Shown: piece after piece, positions 34,129-43,111 of the stretch
Numbering within the stretch: the first letter of the stretch is position 1
How the letters are laid out: each line of letters starts with the position of its first letter
DNA from: Caballeronia peredens
GTDB taxonomy: Bacteria > Pseudomonadota > Gammaproteobacteria > Burkholderiales > Burkholderiaceae
NCBI GenBank assembly: GCA_001544595.2
Contig: FCOH02000006.1
Span: 124,001-188,000, forward strand
Length of the DNA stretch: 64,000 bases
Reading direction: 5' to 3'
Position numbers and translations under genes: made by a program
The notes under the pieces: generated by a model
The model's database searches: none
What the model was told of the DNA's origin: nothing
Seen by the model: only the letters and a program-made list of their open reading frames with translations

Positions 34129-35451
34129 TCATCCCTCGTTGAGCGGCGGCAAGGCGGGGCCTCGTGCGCGGCGGGAACGCTTCCATCGCGTCCATCGATG
34201 AAGCTTCACGCGCACGCCTTCCGGCGAAGCCTGCGCGTGCTCATAATGCGATTCGACGGCTCGGGCAAGAGCCTGCAATGCAGGCTCTTCGTCGCGTCCG
34301 ATTGCGCCGATACGCGCGGGATGGCCGAAGCGCGGATTCGCATCCATCCAGCGATAAAACGCCGGCACCACGCGCCGCATCGCGCCCGAACCGACGGCGC
34401 GGCGCAGCGCGCGCCATGCGGCAAACTCGCCTTCCGCGCGTTTCTTTCGTTCGGCGGCCCACCAGTGCAAACCGCGTGCGAGCCACACGCGCACGCGCGG
34501 ATAGAACCAGACACTGGCGGCGATCAAAGCCAGCATGATGCACGCATAAGCGATATCGCGTGCGTCGAGAAAAATCACCGTGTGGCGCGCTGCGCCCGCG
34601 AGCGCATCGGCGGGAATCTCCCACAGCGGCTTCTCGCGGGCCGCGTGGGCCGTCAGATGTAGGGCGGGAAGATGAACCGTTTCGCGTCGCTGCGTCGTCG
34701 TGTTCCACCATTCGATGTCGATCGGAGGCAGCGTGTAGCGTCCGCGCCGGTTGACGACATACGTCACCGTATCGGTGCGCTCGCCTGCCACGAGTCCCGT
34801 GCGATCTTCGGAGATATTGCGCGTCGCGGGCGGCTTCGGATAGCGCCGCAAGCCATCGATTTCGCCGAACTGCACGGGCGCGATCAGCATCGATTCGGTT
34901 GCGTCGGCGCGTTGCGTAACGATGCGCGTGATTGTTCCGCCAACTTCGACCTCTCCATTCTGCGGCTCGATGCGCTGCGTCGCCGTGAGATTCGGCGCGG
35001 GGAAAAACGAAGTCATGCCTTCCGCGCCGGGCGGCAGCGTCGCGATGAATTGCAGCGCGGGGGTCTGCAGCGTGACCGGCGTATCGATGCCGCCCGGATG
35101 CAACGTGATGGAAAACGCCGGCACATCGAACGTGCCCGAGGTGCGCGGCACGATGCGATAGGCGCGCGACACGCCGAACCAGCGCACGCCGTCGATCATC
35201 TCGTTCATGTTCTGCGCGCTGTCGTCGGGAAGCGTGACGAAGGCATCGTGAAGATCGAAGAGCGGCCAGTCGGGCGCGGCGGTGAACCACGTCGTCGTCA
35301 ATGCATCGACGACGAGTTTCACCGCACTGCCCGCGACGACCGGCCCCGCCGGTTCGAGATGCGCGCGCAGCATCGTGCGCGGTGTGTCGTCGGCGCACGC
35401 CATCGAGCACGCGAAGCACAGACAAAAGAGCGCGAGCAGGCGGCGCATCAT
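34129..35451 (-). CDS. BatD-like membrane protein
   Basis: 440 residues. A signal peptide (LLALFCLCFACSMACA) is followed by beta-rich periplasmic domains (VAGSAVKLVV..., RGRYTLPPIDIEWWN) and one membrane span near 340-360 (ACIMLALIAASVWFYPRV), then a basic cytoplasmic tail. This is the BatD pattern. Start ATG overlaps the preceding gene's TGA by 4 bp; a second ATG follows at once. It is the last gene of the MoxR-DUF58-DUF4381-BatA-BatB/C-BatD operon. These operons are linked to stress tolerance and assembly of envelope complexes. The exact role here is unknown. Confidence 0.82.
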   Translation of the reverse strand: MMRRLLALFCLCFACSMACADDTPRTMLRAHLEPAGPVVAGSAVKLVVDALTTTWFTAAPDWPLFDLHDAFVTLPDDSAQNMNEMIDGVRWFGVSRAYRIVPRTSGTFDVPAFSITLHPGGIDTPVTLQTPALQFIATLPPGAEGMTSFFPAPNLTATQRIEPQNGEVEVGGTITRIVTQRADATESMLIAPVQFGEIDGLRRYPKPPATRNISEDRTGLVAGERTDTVTYVVNRRGRYTLPPIDIEWWNTTTQRRETVHLPALHLTAHAAREKPLWEIPADALAGAARHTVIFLDARDIAYACIMLALIAASVWFYPRVRVWLARGLHWWAAERKKRAEGEFAAWRALRRAVGSGAMRRVVPAFYRWMDANPRFGHPARIGAIGRDEEPALQALARAVESHYEHAQASPEGVRVKLHRWTRWKRSRRARGPALPPLNEG

Positions 35452-37028
35452 GGCGCGCCTCCCGCCTCTTGCTCGAAGCGTCGATGCAGAAACGCCGCCG
35501 GCGACGTGTTCAGGTTGCGCATCCACGCTTCCTCCGACGGGCGCTGTCCCTGCACGAGCACTTGCTTGCCCTCCTTGCTCTTTTTCTTTTGCTCGTCGAT
35601 CTGATCGGGCTTCAGCGTCGTCGATTCGTCGCCTTCGTCCTTTTCGTCCTTGATGAGCTTTTGCATCAGATCACGGTTGGCGCGCGCATCGGGGAAGTCC
35701 GCGCGGCGCGCGAGCGCATTGTCGTACGCTTTCAGCGCGCCTTCGTAATCCTGCAGATGAGCGAGCGTATTGCCGATGTAGAACTGCGATTCCGCCGTAT
35801 CCAGTCGCGCGAACGTTTCGAGCGCATCCGGATAGTCGCCCGCGAGATATTGCGCGCGGCCTTTCCAAATCGGATCGTCGAAGCGTTGCGCGGCGCGCTT
35901 GTAATCGGCGTGCTCGAAGCTCCAGCGTCCTTGCTGATCGTGCGTGGCGAAAAGATCGATCCATTCGAACGATGCCGCGCGCGCTTCGTTCTGTACGTCG
36001 GTAGTTGCAAGCGCAACCAGTACGACGGGCAGCCACTTCACCGTCCAGCCGCGCCGGAAGCAATAGAGCGCGATCAGGAGAATCGGCAGCACGAGCCAAT
36101 AGCCCGTTTCCTTCCAGCGCGGCACGATCTTCGCCTCTTGCGCCGCTTCGAGATAGACCTGCGCGCGGCGCTGCACCCAGTCGATGTCATCGTCGTCGGC
36201 ACGCATGCTCGCGAGCGGAATCGAAGCCGCTTGCGTGATCTTGCGAATCGCCGCGGCATCGAACGTGCCGGTCACCGGATGTCCCGCATCGTCCATTTCG
36301 AGCTCGCCGTTCGCGCCGCGTATCGGGCCGCCGTTTTCCGTCCCCACGGCAAGCCACAGCAACTGATGCTTCGACGCCTTCGCGAGGCGCAGAAACTCGT
36401 CGGTATGATTTGCATCGAAGCCATCGCTCATGAAGACGATCGTCCCCGCCGCATCGCTCTTCTGCAACGCGCGCTCCGCGATCGCGAGACCCGCCGCCGC
36501 GTTCTTGCCGTCGCGCGGCATCAGCGCGGGCGCAAGCGCGGGCACGTAGAGATCGAGCATCGCGGGGTCTTCTGTCGGCGGCACGACGAGATGCGCGCTC
36601 GACGCAAACACGACGAGTCCCGTGCGCGCGCCCTTTCTCGCCGCCGCAAGATCGAGCACCTTCTGCTTCGCGCGCTCGATGCGTGACGGCGCGATATCGG
36701 CTGCATCCATCGAACGCGCCAGTTCGAGCACGATCACGAGCGGCGCCTTGTCCTGATCGAACGGCGGACGCTCCTGCTGCCATGTCGGCCCCGCGACGGA
36801 CAGCGCGCCGAGCGCGATCAGCGCGGACAGCGTATGGACCGGCTGCACGCGCCGCCGAGTCTTCTCTCCGACGATCAGATGCGCAAGCAGTGGCGGCGCG
36901 ATGATGTTGCGCCAGCGCGCGCGCACATCGTTTCGACGCAGCCATGCAAACGGCAGCAGCGCCGCGGGAATGAGCAGCAGAAGCCACAGCGGACGAAGGA
37001 AGTGAAACGCGGTGATGTCGATGGCCAT
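35448..37028 (-). CDS. BatB/BatC-like VWA plus TPR membrane protein (degenerate MIDAS)
   Basis: 526 residues. Two N-terminal spans, then a VWA domain (about 90-300), a membrane span near 325, and a TPR region at 385-460 (AQYLAGDYPDALETFARLD, YIGNTLAHLQDYEGALKAYDN). The tail is Lys/Asp/Glu-rich. The expected metal site DxSxS reads Glu102-Leu-Ala104-Arg-Ser106, so two of three ligands differ. BatB usually keeps the motif and BatC is a separate TPR protein; here the two are fused. The start at 37028 follows a GGAGG site, 1 base after the BatA stop. Confidence 0.85.
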   Translation of the reverse strand: MAIDITAFHFLRPLWLLLLIPAALLPFAWLRRNDVRARWRNIIAPPLLAHLIVGEKTRRRVQPVHTLSALIALGALSVAGPTWQQERPPFDQDKAPLVIVLELARSMDAADIAPSRIERAKQKVLDLAAARKGARTGLVVFASSAHLVVPPTEDPAMLDLYVPALAPALMPRDGKNAAAGLAIAERALQKSDAAGTIVFMSDGFDANHTDEFLRLAKASKHQLLWLAVGTENGGPIRGANGELEMDDAGHPVTGTFDAAAIRKITQAASIPLASMRADDDDIDWVQRRAQVYLEAAQEAKIVPRWKETGYWLVLPILLIALYCFRRGWTVKWLPVVLVALATTDVQNEARAASFEWIDLFATHDQQGRWSFEHADYKRAAQRFDDPIWKGRAQYLAGDYPDALETFARLDTAESQFYIGNTLAHLQDYEGALKAYDNALARRADFPDARANRDLMQKLIKDEKDEGDESTTLKPDQIDEQKKKSKEGKQVLVQGQRPSEEAWMRNLNTSPAAFLHRRFEQEAGGAP

Positions 37029-37029
37029 G

Positions 37030-38046
37030 TCAGGCCTCCGCCTCTTCCATCGACGCACGGCGCGGCGCGCGCAGCAACGCGACGAGATAAGCGAGCACGT
37101 GATACAGCGTGAGGATCGACACGGCGAGCGCGAGCGGCGCCCAATAGAACTCGCGCTGCGGACGATAGATCTCGCGCTTGATTTTCTCAGGCGTCATCTT
37201 GTCGATGTCCGCATACACCGCGGCGAGGTCCTGCTCGCGGCCGAGCGCATGGAACGCGCGGCCGCCGGTCGTCTGCGCGATGCGTGCGAGCGCGTCGAGA
37301 TCGACCTTGTCCTCGCCCTGCGTGTCCGGATCGCCGATGCCGATCGTATGCACGACGATGCCATGCCGCTTTGCAATGCGCGCCGCCTGTTGCGGTGGAA
37401 TCGCGCTCGCGGTGTCGTTGCCGTCGGTAAGCAACACGAGCACTTTCTCCTGCGCGGGCGTGTCCTGCATCAGCTTGACCGCGAGACCGATGGCATCGCC
37501 GATGGCCGTGCGCGGTCCCGCCATGCCTATGCGCATGGCATCGAGCAGCATCAGCACGCTGTCGTGATCGAGCGTGAGCGGTGCCTGAGGATAAGCGGCA
37601 TCGCCGAACGCCACCAGACCGATGCGATCGCCCTTGCGTTTCGCGATGAAATCGGCGACCACGCGCTTCACCGCGCTCAACCGGTCCATTCGTTCGCCCG
37701 TGGCCGTATCGATGAAATCGCGCTCGCTCATCGATTGCGAAAGATCGATCGCGAGCAGCAAGTCGCGCGCGGGCATGTCGCGCGTGACGGGCGCCTCGAC
37801 GAACACGGGGCGCGCCGCCGCGATCAGCAGCAGGATCCAGAGCAAGGGCATCAGCAGACGTTGCAGCCAATTGCTGCGCAGACGCACGCCGCCGGGCGCG
37901 GGCTTTTCTCCGGCAGCATCGGCCATTTCCTGAAAGAACGGCATGCGTACCGCCGACGACGTCGTGCGATACGCGGGCACGAGCCACCACACCAGCGCGG
38001 GCAGCGGCAGCAACATGAACATCCACGGGAATTCAAACTTCCACAT
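37030..38046 (-). CDS. BatA-like VWA-domain membrane protein
   Basis: 338 residues. Two N-terminal spans (FMLLPLPALVWWLV and LLMPLLWILLLIAAA) frame a short loop, followed by a periplasmic- or cytoplasmic-facing VWA domain with an intact metal site, Asp101-Leu-Ser103-Gln-Ser105, and a conserved LLTDGNDTAS loop. A C-terminal span ends in basic residues. BatA works with a MoxR ATPase and a DUF58 protein. It overlaps the DUF4381 gene by 14 bp. Unlike the following BatB/C protein, its metal site looks functional. Confidence 0.88.
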   Translation of the reverse strand: MWKFEFPWMFMLLPLPALVWWLVPAYRTTSSAVRMPFFQEMADAAGEKPAPGGVRLRSNWLQRLLMPLLWILLLIAAARPVFVEAPVTRDMPARDLLLAIDLSQSMSERDFIDTATGERMDRLSAVKRVVADFIAKRKGDRIGLVAFGDAAYPQAPLTLDHDSVLMLLDAMRIGMAGPRTAIGDAIGLAVKLMQDTPAQEKVLVLLTDGNDTASAIPPQQAARIAKRHGIVVHTIGIGDPDTQGEDKVDLDALARIAQTTGGRAFHALGREQDLAAVYADIDKMTPEKIKREIYRPQREFYWAPLALAVSILTLYHVLAYLVALLRAPRRASMEEAEA

Positions 38047-38548
38047 GATGACGCTCGATCCACTCGCGTGCCGCCCGCGCGAGATGCTCTGCCTGTTGCC
38101 GCGTCACGCGTGCGAGATGTTCGCCGGGCGCATAGCTTGCCTCATAGAGCAGCGCGCCGCTTTCGTCGTCGAATGCGCCTTGCGTCCTGCGCAGATACGC
38201 AAGCCACGCCGCGCCGCTCAGCGCGGCCACCCGTTCGCGCGGCGCAGCAGCAAGCGCCGCGCGCTTGACGAGCGGTGCAATCTGCGCGAGCGCTGCCGCG
38301 CGCGTGGCGTCGTCGTTCAACTGCGCTTCGATGCGCGCCAGTTCCGCCAGCGCTTCACGTCGATAACGCGACTTGTCGTAGCGACGCCACGCATGCCAGG
38401 CACATGCGAGCGCGATGGCGACGAACAGCAACGCGACGAAGATCCAGCCGATGGTTTGCGGCGCATATGAAACCGGCGCGGGCAGCGGCAATTCATGCAG
38501 CGATTGCAATGCCGCCGGTGTATCGGCAGGAACAAGCGATGCATTCAT
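38033..38548 (-). CDS. DUF4381 membrane protein
   Basis: 171 residues. A short N-terminus (LHELPLPAPVSYAPQTIGW) precedes a single membrane span (IFVALLFVAIALACAWHAW), followed by a basic helical cytoplasmic domain with ARIEAQLN and AWLAYLRRTQG. This is the usual form of DUF4381 proteins found between DUF58 and VWA genes in MoxR operons. Start and stop overlap the neighbours by 4 and 14 bp. Function unknown. Confidence 0.85.
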   Translation of the reverse strand: MNASLVPADTPAALQSLHELPLPAPVSYAPQTIGWIFVALLFVAIALACAWHAWRRYDKSRYRREALAELARIEAQLNDDATRAAALAQIAPLVKRAALAAAPRERVAALSGAAWLAYLRRTQGAFDDESGALLYEASYAPGEHLARVTRQQAEHLARAAREWIERHHVEV

Positions 38549-39507
38549 ATGCCGCTTCCGGTTGCATGACGCGGCCGCTCGCCGAAGAGCCTGCGCACCT
38601 GATCGACGACGGGCTCGGCCGTCGACAGCGCCATCAACGGCACGCCGCTCGCGCGCAGCAAATCCGCGATCTCGGCCGCGCGTCCCTTGAACAGGCTTGC
38701 AAGCGGAGCGCGCACGCGTTCGTGCTCGATGCGCAATTCCACCTGCAAGCGCCCTTCACTCACGACAAGCGCGCGATGCTCCGGCATGCGCTGCCACATG
38801 GGATCGAAGACGAGCGCGGCGATCACGTCGTTATGCGCCGAGAGTTGTCGCAAGAGCTGGCGCGTGCGTTCGTCGGCGCCCGCAAAGTCGCTCATGATGC
38901 ACACGAGGAAATCATGACCCGCGATCTGCAGCACGCCCTCGAGCGCGCGGTTCAGTTGTGCGTAGTGCGTGCGCGCGGGACTGTCGGCGGCGAGCGCGCA
39001 GTTCATGCGGGCGATCGCGCCGAACAGCATGTCGACGCGGCTGCGACTGCGCAAGGGACGCACGCGCACGACTTCATCGTCGCCGAACACGACGCCGCCC
39101 ACGCGATCGCCCGCGGAAAATCCCATCCACACGGCGAGTGCGGCCGCTTCGGCCGCGACGACCGACTTGAACGCGCGGCTCGATCCGAAGAACATGCTCA
39201 TGCGCTGATCCACCATGACGAGCAACGGACGGTCGCGCTCCTCCGTATAGACGCGCACATGCGGCTTGCCGGTGCGCATGGTCACGCGCCAGTCGAGATG
39301 ACGGATATCGTCGCCGGGCAGATAGCCTCGCAACTCTTCGAAATTCAGACCGCGCCCGCGCATGCGCGACGCATGTCGTCCCGACAGAATGCTCGACACC
39401 GGCGCGGGCGCGAGAAAGCTCAGGCCGCGCGCAAGATATTCGAGGCGCGCAAGATGCGCGGCATCGACATACACGCTTCCGATCGACTCCTCCATGCTCG
39501 CCGCCAT
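38545..39507 (-). CDS. DUF58 domain protein
   Basis: 320 residues with AAGGAG before the ATG. The DUF58 signature is GRGLNFEELRGYLPGDDIRHLDWRVTMRTGKPHVRVYTEERD, of which the segment GDDIRHLDWR is the core. A VWA-like fold follows but with MVDQRMSM in place of DxSxS, common in this family. Cytoplasmic. It is 18 bp downstream of the MoxR ATPase gene and overlaps DUF4381 by 4 bp. DUF58 proteins are regular partners of MoxR ATPases and probably link the ATPase to the VWA membrane proteins. Confidence 0.9.
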   Translation of the reverse strand: MAASMEESIGSVYVDAAHLARLEYLARGLSFLAPAPVSSILSGRHASRMRGRGLNFEELRGYLPGDDIRHLDWRVTMRTGKPHVRVYTEERDRPLLVMVDQRMSMFFGSSRAFKSVVAAEAAALAVWMGFSAGDRVGGVVFGDDEVVRVRPLRSRSRVDMLFGAIARMNCALAADSPARTHYAQLNRALEGVLQIAGHDFLVCIMSDFAGADERTRQLLRQLSAHNDVIAALVFDPMWQRMPEHRALVVSEGRLQVELRIEHERVRAPLASLFKGRAAEIADLLRASGVPLMALSTAEPVVDQVRRLFGERPRHATGSGI

Positions 39508-39525
39508 TCAGGCTCCTTCGCGCGC

Positions 39526-40515
39526 TCACGCCGGCACGGCCACTTTCTCCACCAGACGGTCGATGACCTTGTCGGCGCTCACGTTATCGGCGTTCGCGTC
39601 ATATGAAAGCAATAGCCGATGACGCAGCACCGGATGAAGCACCGCGCGGACATCGTCGGGCGTGACGAACGCGCGTTCTTCGAGCCACGCATGCACGCGG
39701 CTCGCACGATCGAGCCCGATCGCGCCGCGCGGACTCGCGCCGACCTCGATCCATCGGCCGAGATCGGCATCGACGGATTCGCCGTGCCGCGTCGCATTCA
39801 CGAGCGAGACGATGTATTCGTCGATGGCCGGCGACACCGCCACGCGCCGCGCCGCCTCGCGCGCGCCGAATATATCTTGCTGCGAGAGCGTGTCGAAGCT
39901 CGCCTGTTCGCCCTCGCTCTCGCGACGCAAAAGACGCAGCATCTCGCACTCGCTTTGCGGCGACGGATACGCGATCAGCACCTTCAACAGAAAGCGGTCC
40001 ATCTGCGCTTCCGGAAGCGGATACGTGCCTTCCTGCTCGATGGGATTTTGCGTCGCCATGACGAGGAAGAGATCGGGCATTGCATGCGTCGTGCCTGCGA
40101 CGGAAATCTGCCGCTCCTCCATGGCTTCGAGCAACGCGGATTGCACTTTCGCGGGCGCGCGATTGATCTCGTCCGCGAGAATCAGATTGCCGAAGATGGG
40201 GCCGGGTTGAAACGCGAGCGTGCGCTCCGTGCCAGATTGCAGCAGTGTTTCGCCGCCCGTGATGTCGGAAGGAAGCAGATCGGGCGTGAACTGAATGCGC
40301 TTCATCGTTGCAGCGAGTCGCGCGGCGATCGCCTTGACGGTGCGCGTCTTGGCGAGACCGGGAAGGCTTTCCAGCAGAACGTGGCCGTCGGCGAGCAGCG
40401 CGATCAGGATCTGCCGCACGACCGCTTCCTGCCCGACCACGGCCTGCCCGATGCTCGCTTCGAAACGCCGGATGGTGTCGCGCATGACTGGCTCGTTCCC
40501 GATGGTTGGGTCCAT
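39526..40515 (-). CDS. MoxR-family AAA+ ATPase
   Basis: 329 residues. Walker A is SLPGLAKT at about 50-57, Walker B DEINRAP, then the conserved LLEAMEERQISV loop and sensor ATQNPIEQEGTYPLPEAQMDRF. MoxR ATPases act as chaperone-like machines that insert cofactors or metals or mature complexes, together with VWA proteins. The ATG at 40515 has AGG 11 bases upstream; a GTG three codons earlier is crowded by the same site. It heads the six-gene operon and is divergent from the formylglycine-generating enzyme gene, with a 269-base gap. Confidence 0.93.
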   Translation of the reverse strand: MDPTIGNEPVMRDTIRRFEASIGQAVVGQEAVVRQILIALLADGHVLLESLPGLAKTRTVKAIAARLAATMKRIQFTPDLLPSDITGGETLLQSGTERTLAFQPGPIFGNLILADEINRAPAKVQSALLEAMEERQISVAGTTHAMPDLFLVMATQNPIEQEGTYPLPEAQMDRFLLKVLIAYPSPQSECEMLRLLRRESEGEQASFDTLSQQDIFGAREAARRVAVSPAIDEYIVSLVNATRHGESVDADLGRWIEVGASPRGAIGLDRASRVHAWLEERAFVTPDDVRAVLHPVLRHRLLLSYDANADNVSADKVIDRLVEKVAVPA

Positions 40516-40727
40516 CTTACGCACTGCCTCGTAACGCTGTCTGTCCGCGTGAGCAACAAGTTACTGGAGCCGCGCGCTTTCGTCAAAGCATCGTATTGCT
40601 GCGTTTTGTTGAAATATCCGGCGCGCCGCCACGCAAGTTTCATCGCGATTCTGCGGGCTTCGGCGCCTTCGCGACAGCGCTCAAAAAAAGATTGAATTCG
40701 CGTATGCCTTCGTATATTGGTGAGACC

Positions 40728-40760
40728 GACTATCGCCTCAGCGGTAGTCGTCGCGGTAGT
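40728..40760 (+). promoter_or_regulatory. Hairpin and short direct repeat in the FGE leader
   Basis: GACTATCGC (40728-40736) and GCGGTAGTC (40741-40749) form a 9-bp stem with one U-G pair and loop CTCA. GCGGTAGT is repeated at 40753-40760. This lies 25 bases before the FGE start in the 269-base divergent gap. It could affect translation or act as an operator; nothing proves either. The rest of the gap holds no gene. Confidence 0.3.
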
Positions 40761-40784
40761 GAAAGCGCAAGCGGAGTGACTCAC

Positions 40785-42014
40785 ATGGCCGGCAGATCGA
40801 CGCAACGCAAAGAGGCCTCAGACGAGCAGAAGGAGGCTGTCCGCCCATCACACGGACGACGTGGATGGCACGCGCGGCGCATCGGCCTCTGGCTCGTATT
40901 GCTCATGCTGTGTCCCGCGCTCATCGGCTTCGCGGTGAGCCGCGCGATGACGGGACATGCGAAGCCGCAGGTTCGCATCGTCCTCGGCGACGGCGTGCAA
41001 GGTCCCAAAGGCATGGCGTGGGTGCCCGGCGGCGAATTCCTCATGGGCAGCGACAGCAAGCTCGCGCAAGCGAACGAACGTCCCGCGCACAAGGTGCGCA
41101 TTCGCGGCTTCTGGATGGACGAGCACCACGTGACGAACGCGGAATTCCGCAGATTCGTCGAAGCGACGGGCTACGTCACCACCGCCGAAAAGAAGCCCGA
41201 CTGGGACACGCTCAAGGTGCAACTGCCGCCGGGCACGCCGCGCCCGCCCGACAGCGCGCTCGTCGCCGGCGCGATGGTGTTCGTCGGCACGAAGGAACAA
41301 GTGCCGTTGCAGGACTACTCGCGCTGGTGGCGCTTCGTGCCCGGCGCGGACTGGCGGCATCCGACCGGGCCGGCGAGCACGATCGTCGGCAAGGACGATC
41401 ATCCGGTGGTGCAGGTGTCGTATGAAGATGCCGAAGCCTACGCGAAATGGGCCGGCAAGCGCCTGCCTACCGAAGCCGAATGGGAATTTGCCGCGCGCGG
41501 CGGGCTGGATCAGGCCACCTATGCGTGGGGCGATCAGTTCGCGCCCGATGGCAAGCAGATGGCGAACGTCTGGCAGGGCCAGCAGCCGCAGGCGTTCCCG
41601 GTGCTCAATGCAAAGGCGGGCGGCGCGGCGGGCACGAGTCCGGTGGGCAGCTTTCCGGCCAACGGCTACGGCCTCTCCGACATGACCGGCAACGCGTGGC
41701 AATGGGTCGCGGACTGGTATCGCGCGGATCAGTTCCGGCGCGAGGCGTCGGTCGGCGGCATCGTCGACGGGCCGCGCGGCCCCGCAGATTCGTGGGATCC
41801 GGCCGATCCCGGCGTGCCCGTGCAGGCGCCCAAGCGCGTCACGCGTGGGGGATCGTTCCTGTGCAACGAATCGTATTGCCTGAGCTATAGACCGAGCGCG
41901 CGGCGCGGCACCGATCCGTACAACAGCATGTCGCATCTGGGCTTCCGGCTCGTCATGGACCAGCCAGTCTGGGAACGCACGCATGGGCAAGCCGTCGATA
42001 CCGCGGCGCGCTGA
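40785..42014 (+). CDS. Formylglycine-generating enzyme (SUMF1/FGE)
   Basis: 409 residues with GGAG 9 bases before the ATG. An N-terminal anchor span (GLWLVLLMLCPALIGFAV) puts the enzyme in the periplasm. The FGE domain runs from about residue 77 (PGGEFLMGSD) to 392. Cys360 and Cys365 in RGGSFLCNESYCLSYRPSAR match the two copper-binding catalytic cysteines of aerobic FGE; PTEAEWEFAARGG and NAWQWVADWY are other family blocks. FGE turns the sulfatase motif cysteine into formylglycine. The arylsulfatase two genes downstream has such a motif. It overlaps the HAD gene by 32 bp. Confidence 0.92.
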   Translation: MAGRSTQRKEASDEQKEAVRPSHGRRGWHARRIGLWLVLLMLCPALIGFAVSRAMTGHAKPQVRIVLGDGVQGPKGMAWVPGGEFLMGSDSKLAQANERPAHKVRIRGFWMDEHHVTNAEFRRFVEATGYVTTAEKKPDWDTLKVQLPPGTPRPPDSALVAGAMVFVGTKEQVPLQDYSRWWRFVPGADWRHPTGPASTIVGKDDHPVVQVSYEDAEAYAKWAGKRLPTEAEWEFAARGGLDQATYAWGDQFAPDGKQMANVWQGQQPQAFPVLNAKAGGAAGTSPVGSFPANGYGLSDMTGNAWQWVADWYRADQFRREASVGGIVDGPRGPADSWDPADPGVPVQAPKRVTRGGSFLCNESYCLSYRPSARRGTDPYNSMSHLGFRLVMDQPVWERTHGQAVDTAAR

Positions 42015-43062
42015 GCGCAGGCGTCTGCTCGCACGCGCGACCGCGCTCGTCGCCGCGGCGCTCATCGGTGCGTGCGCGAACACGAACGATGCGCCGGCAC
42101 CGGCGAGCATGTCCGGCGCACAGGCGCTGCCGGCGGCCGGCGCCGTGCTGCCGTCGTGGCGCGCGGGCCGCGCGCGCGATGCGATCGTCGGATTCGTGAA
42201 CGATGTCACACGCGAAGGCTCGCCCACTTACGTGCCGCCCGCCGAACGCATCGCCGTGTTCGACAACGACGGCACGCTGTGGAGCGAGCAGCCGCTCTAC
42301 TTTCAGTTCGCGTTCTTGCTGGACGAAGTGAAGGCGGCCGCGCCGAAGCATCCCGAGTGGCGCGACAATCCCGCGTTTCGCGCGCTCGCAGCGCGCGATC
42401 AGGCGGCGCTCGAGGAACACAAGAAGGAATTGATCAAGCTCGTCGCGATCGCGAACAGCGGCATGACCGTCGATGAATACGACAGCGCGATTCGCGCGTG
42501 GCTCGCGTCGTCGAAGCATCCGAAATTCCAGCGGCCGTACACGCAGCTCGTGTATCAGCCGCAACTGGAACTGCTCGCGTATCTGCGCGCCAACGGTTTC
42601 AAGACGTTCATCGTGTCGGGCGGAACCATCGAATTCATGCGCGTATTCGCGGAACGCGTCTATGGCATTCCGCCCGAACAGGTAATCGGGTCGAGCCAGG
42701 TCGTGAAGTACGAAATGCGCGACGGCAAGCCCGTGCTCGTGCGCGAGCCGAAGCTCGATTTCGTCGATGACGGACCAGGCAAGCCGGTGGGCATTTATCG
42801 CAACATCGGCAGAAAGCCGGTGCTCGCGTTCGGCAACTCGGACGGCGATCTGCAGATGCTGCAATACACCGCCGCGCAAACGGGGCCGCATCTCGCGCTC
42901 CTCGTGCATCACGACGATGCGGCGCGCGAGTTCGCCTACGACCGGCAATCGAAGATCGGCCGGCTAGATCGTGCATGGGATGAAGCGCTCGCGAAAGGCT
43001 GGATCGTCGTGAGCATGAAGGACGACTGGAACGTGATTTATCCACCCGCCGCAGGACAGTAG
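41983..43062 (+). CDS. HAD-family phosphatase lipoprotein
   Basis: 359 residues. A basic N-terminus (RRAERRRLLARATALVAAALIGA) leads to lipobox Cys31 (IGAC), indicating an outer- or inner-membrane lipoprotein. The HAD motif I is FDNDGTLW with Asp94 and Asp96; motif II is VSGGTIEFM and the motif IV region LAFGNSDGDLQML. It likely removes phosphate from a small substrate in the periplasm. The start overlaps the FGE gene by 32 bp, so the two are coupled. A link between phosphatase and sulfatase action on a shared sulfo- or phospho-ester nutrient is plausible. Confidence 0.85.
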   Translation: MGKPSIPRRAERRRLLARATALVAAALIGACANTNDAPAPASMSGAQALPAAGAVLPSWRAGRARDAIVGFVNDVTREGSPTYVPPAERIAVFDNDGTLWSEQPLYFQFAFLLDEVKAAAPKHPEWRDNPAFRALAARDQAALEEHKKELIKLVAIANSGMTVDEYDSAIRAWLASSKHPKFQRPYTQLVYQPQLELLAYLRANGFKTFIVSGGTIEFMRVFAERVYGIPPEQVIGSSQVVKYEMRDGKPVLVREPKLDFVDDGPGKPVGIYRNIGRKPVLAFGNSDGDLQMLQYTAAQTGPHLALLVHHDDAAREFAYDRQSKIGRLDRAWDEALAKGWIVVSMKDDWNVIYPPAAGQ

Positions 43063-43111
43063 CGCCTGCTTCCGGGCATGCGGGGCGCAGCATCGCGAAA
43101 GGAGTGCAACA

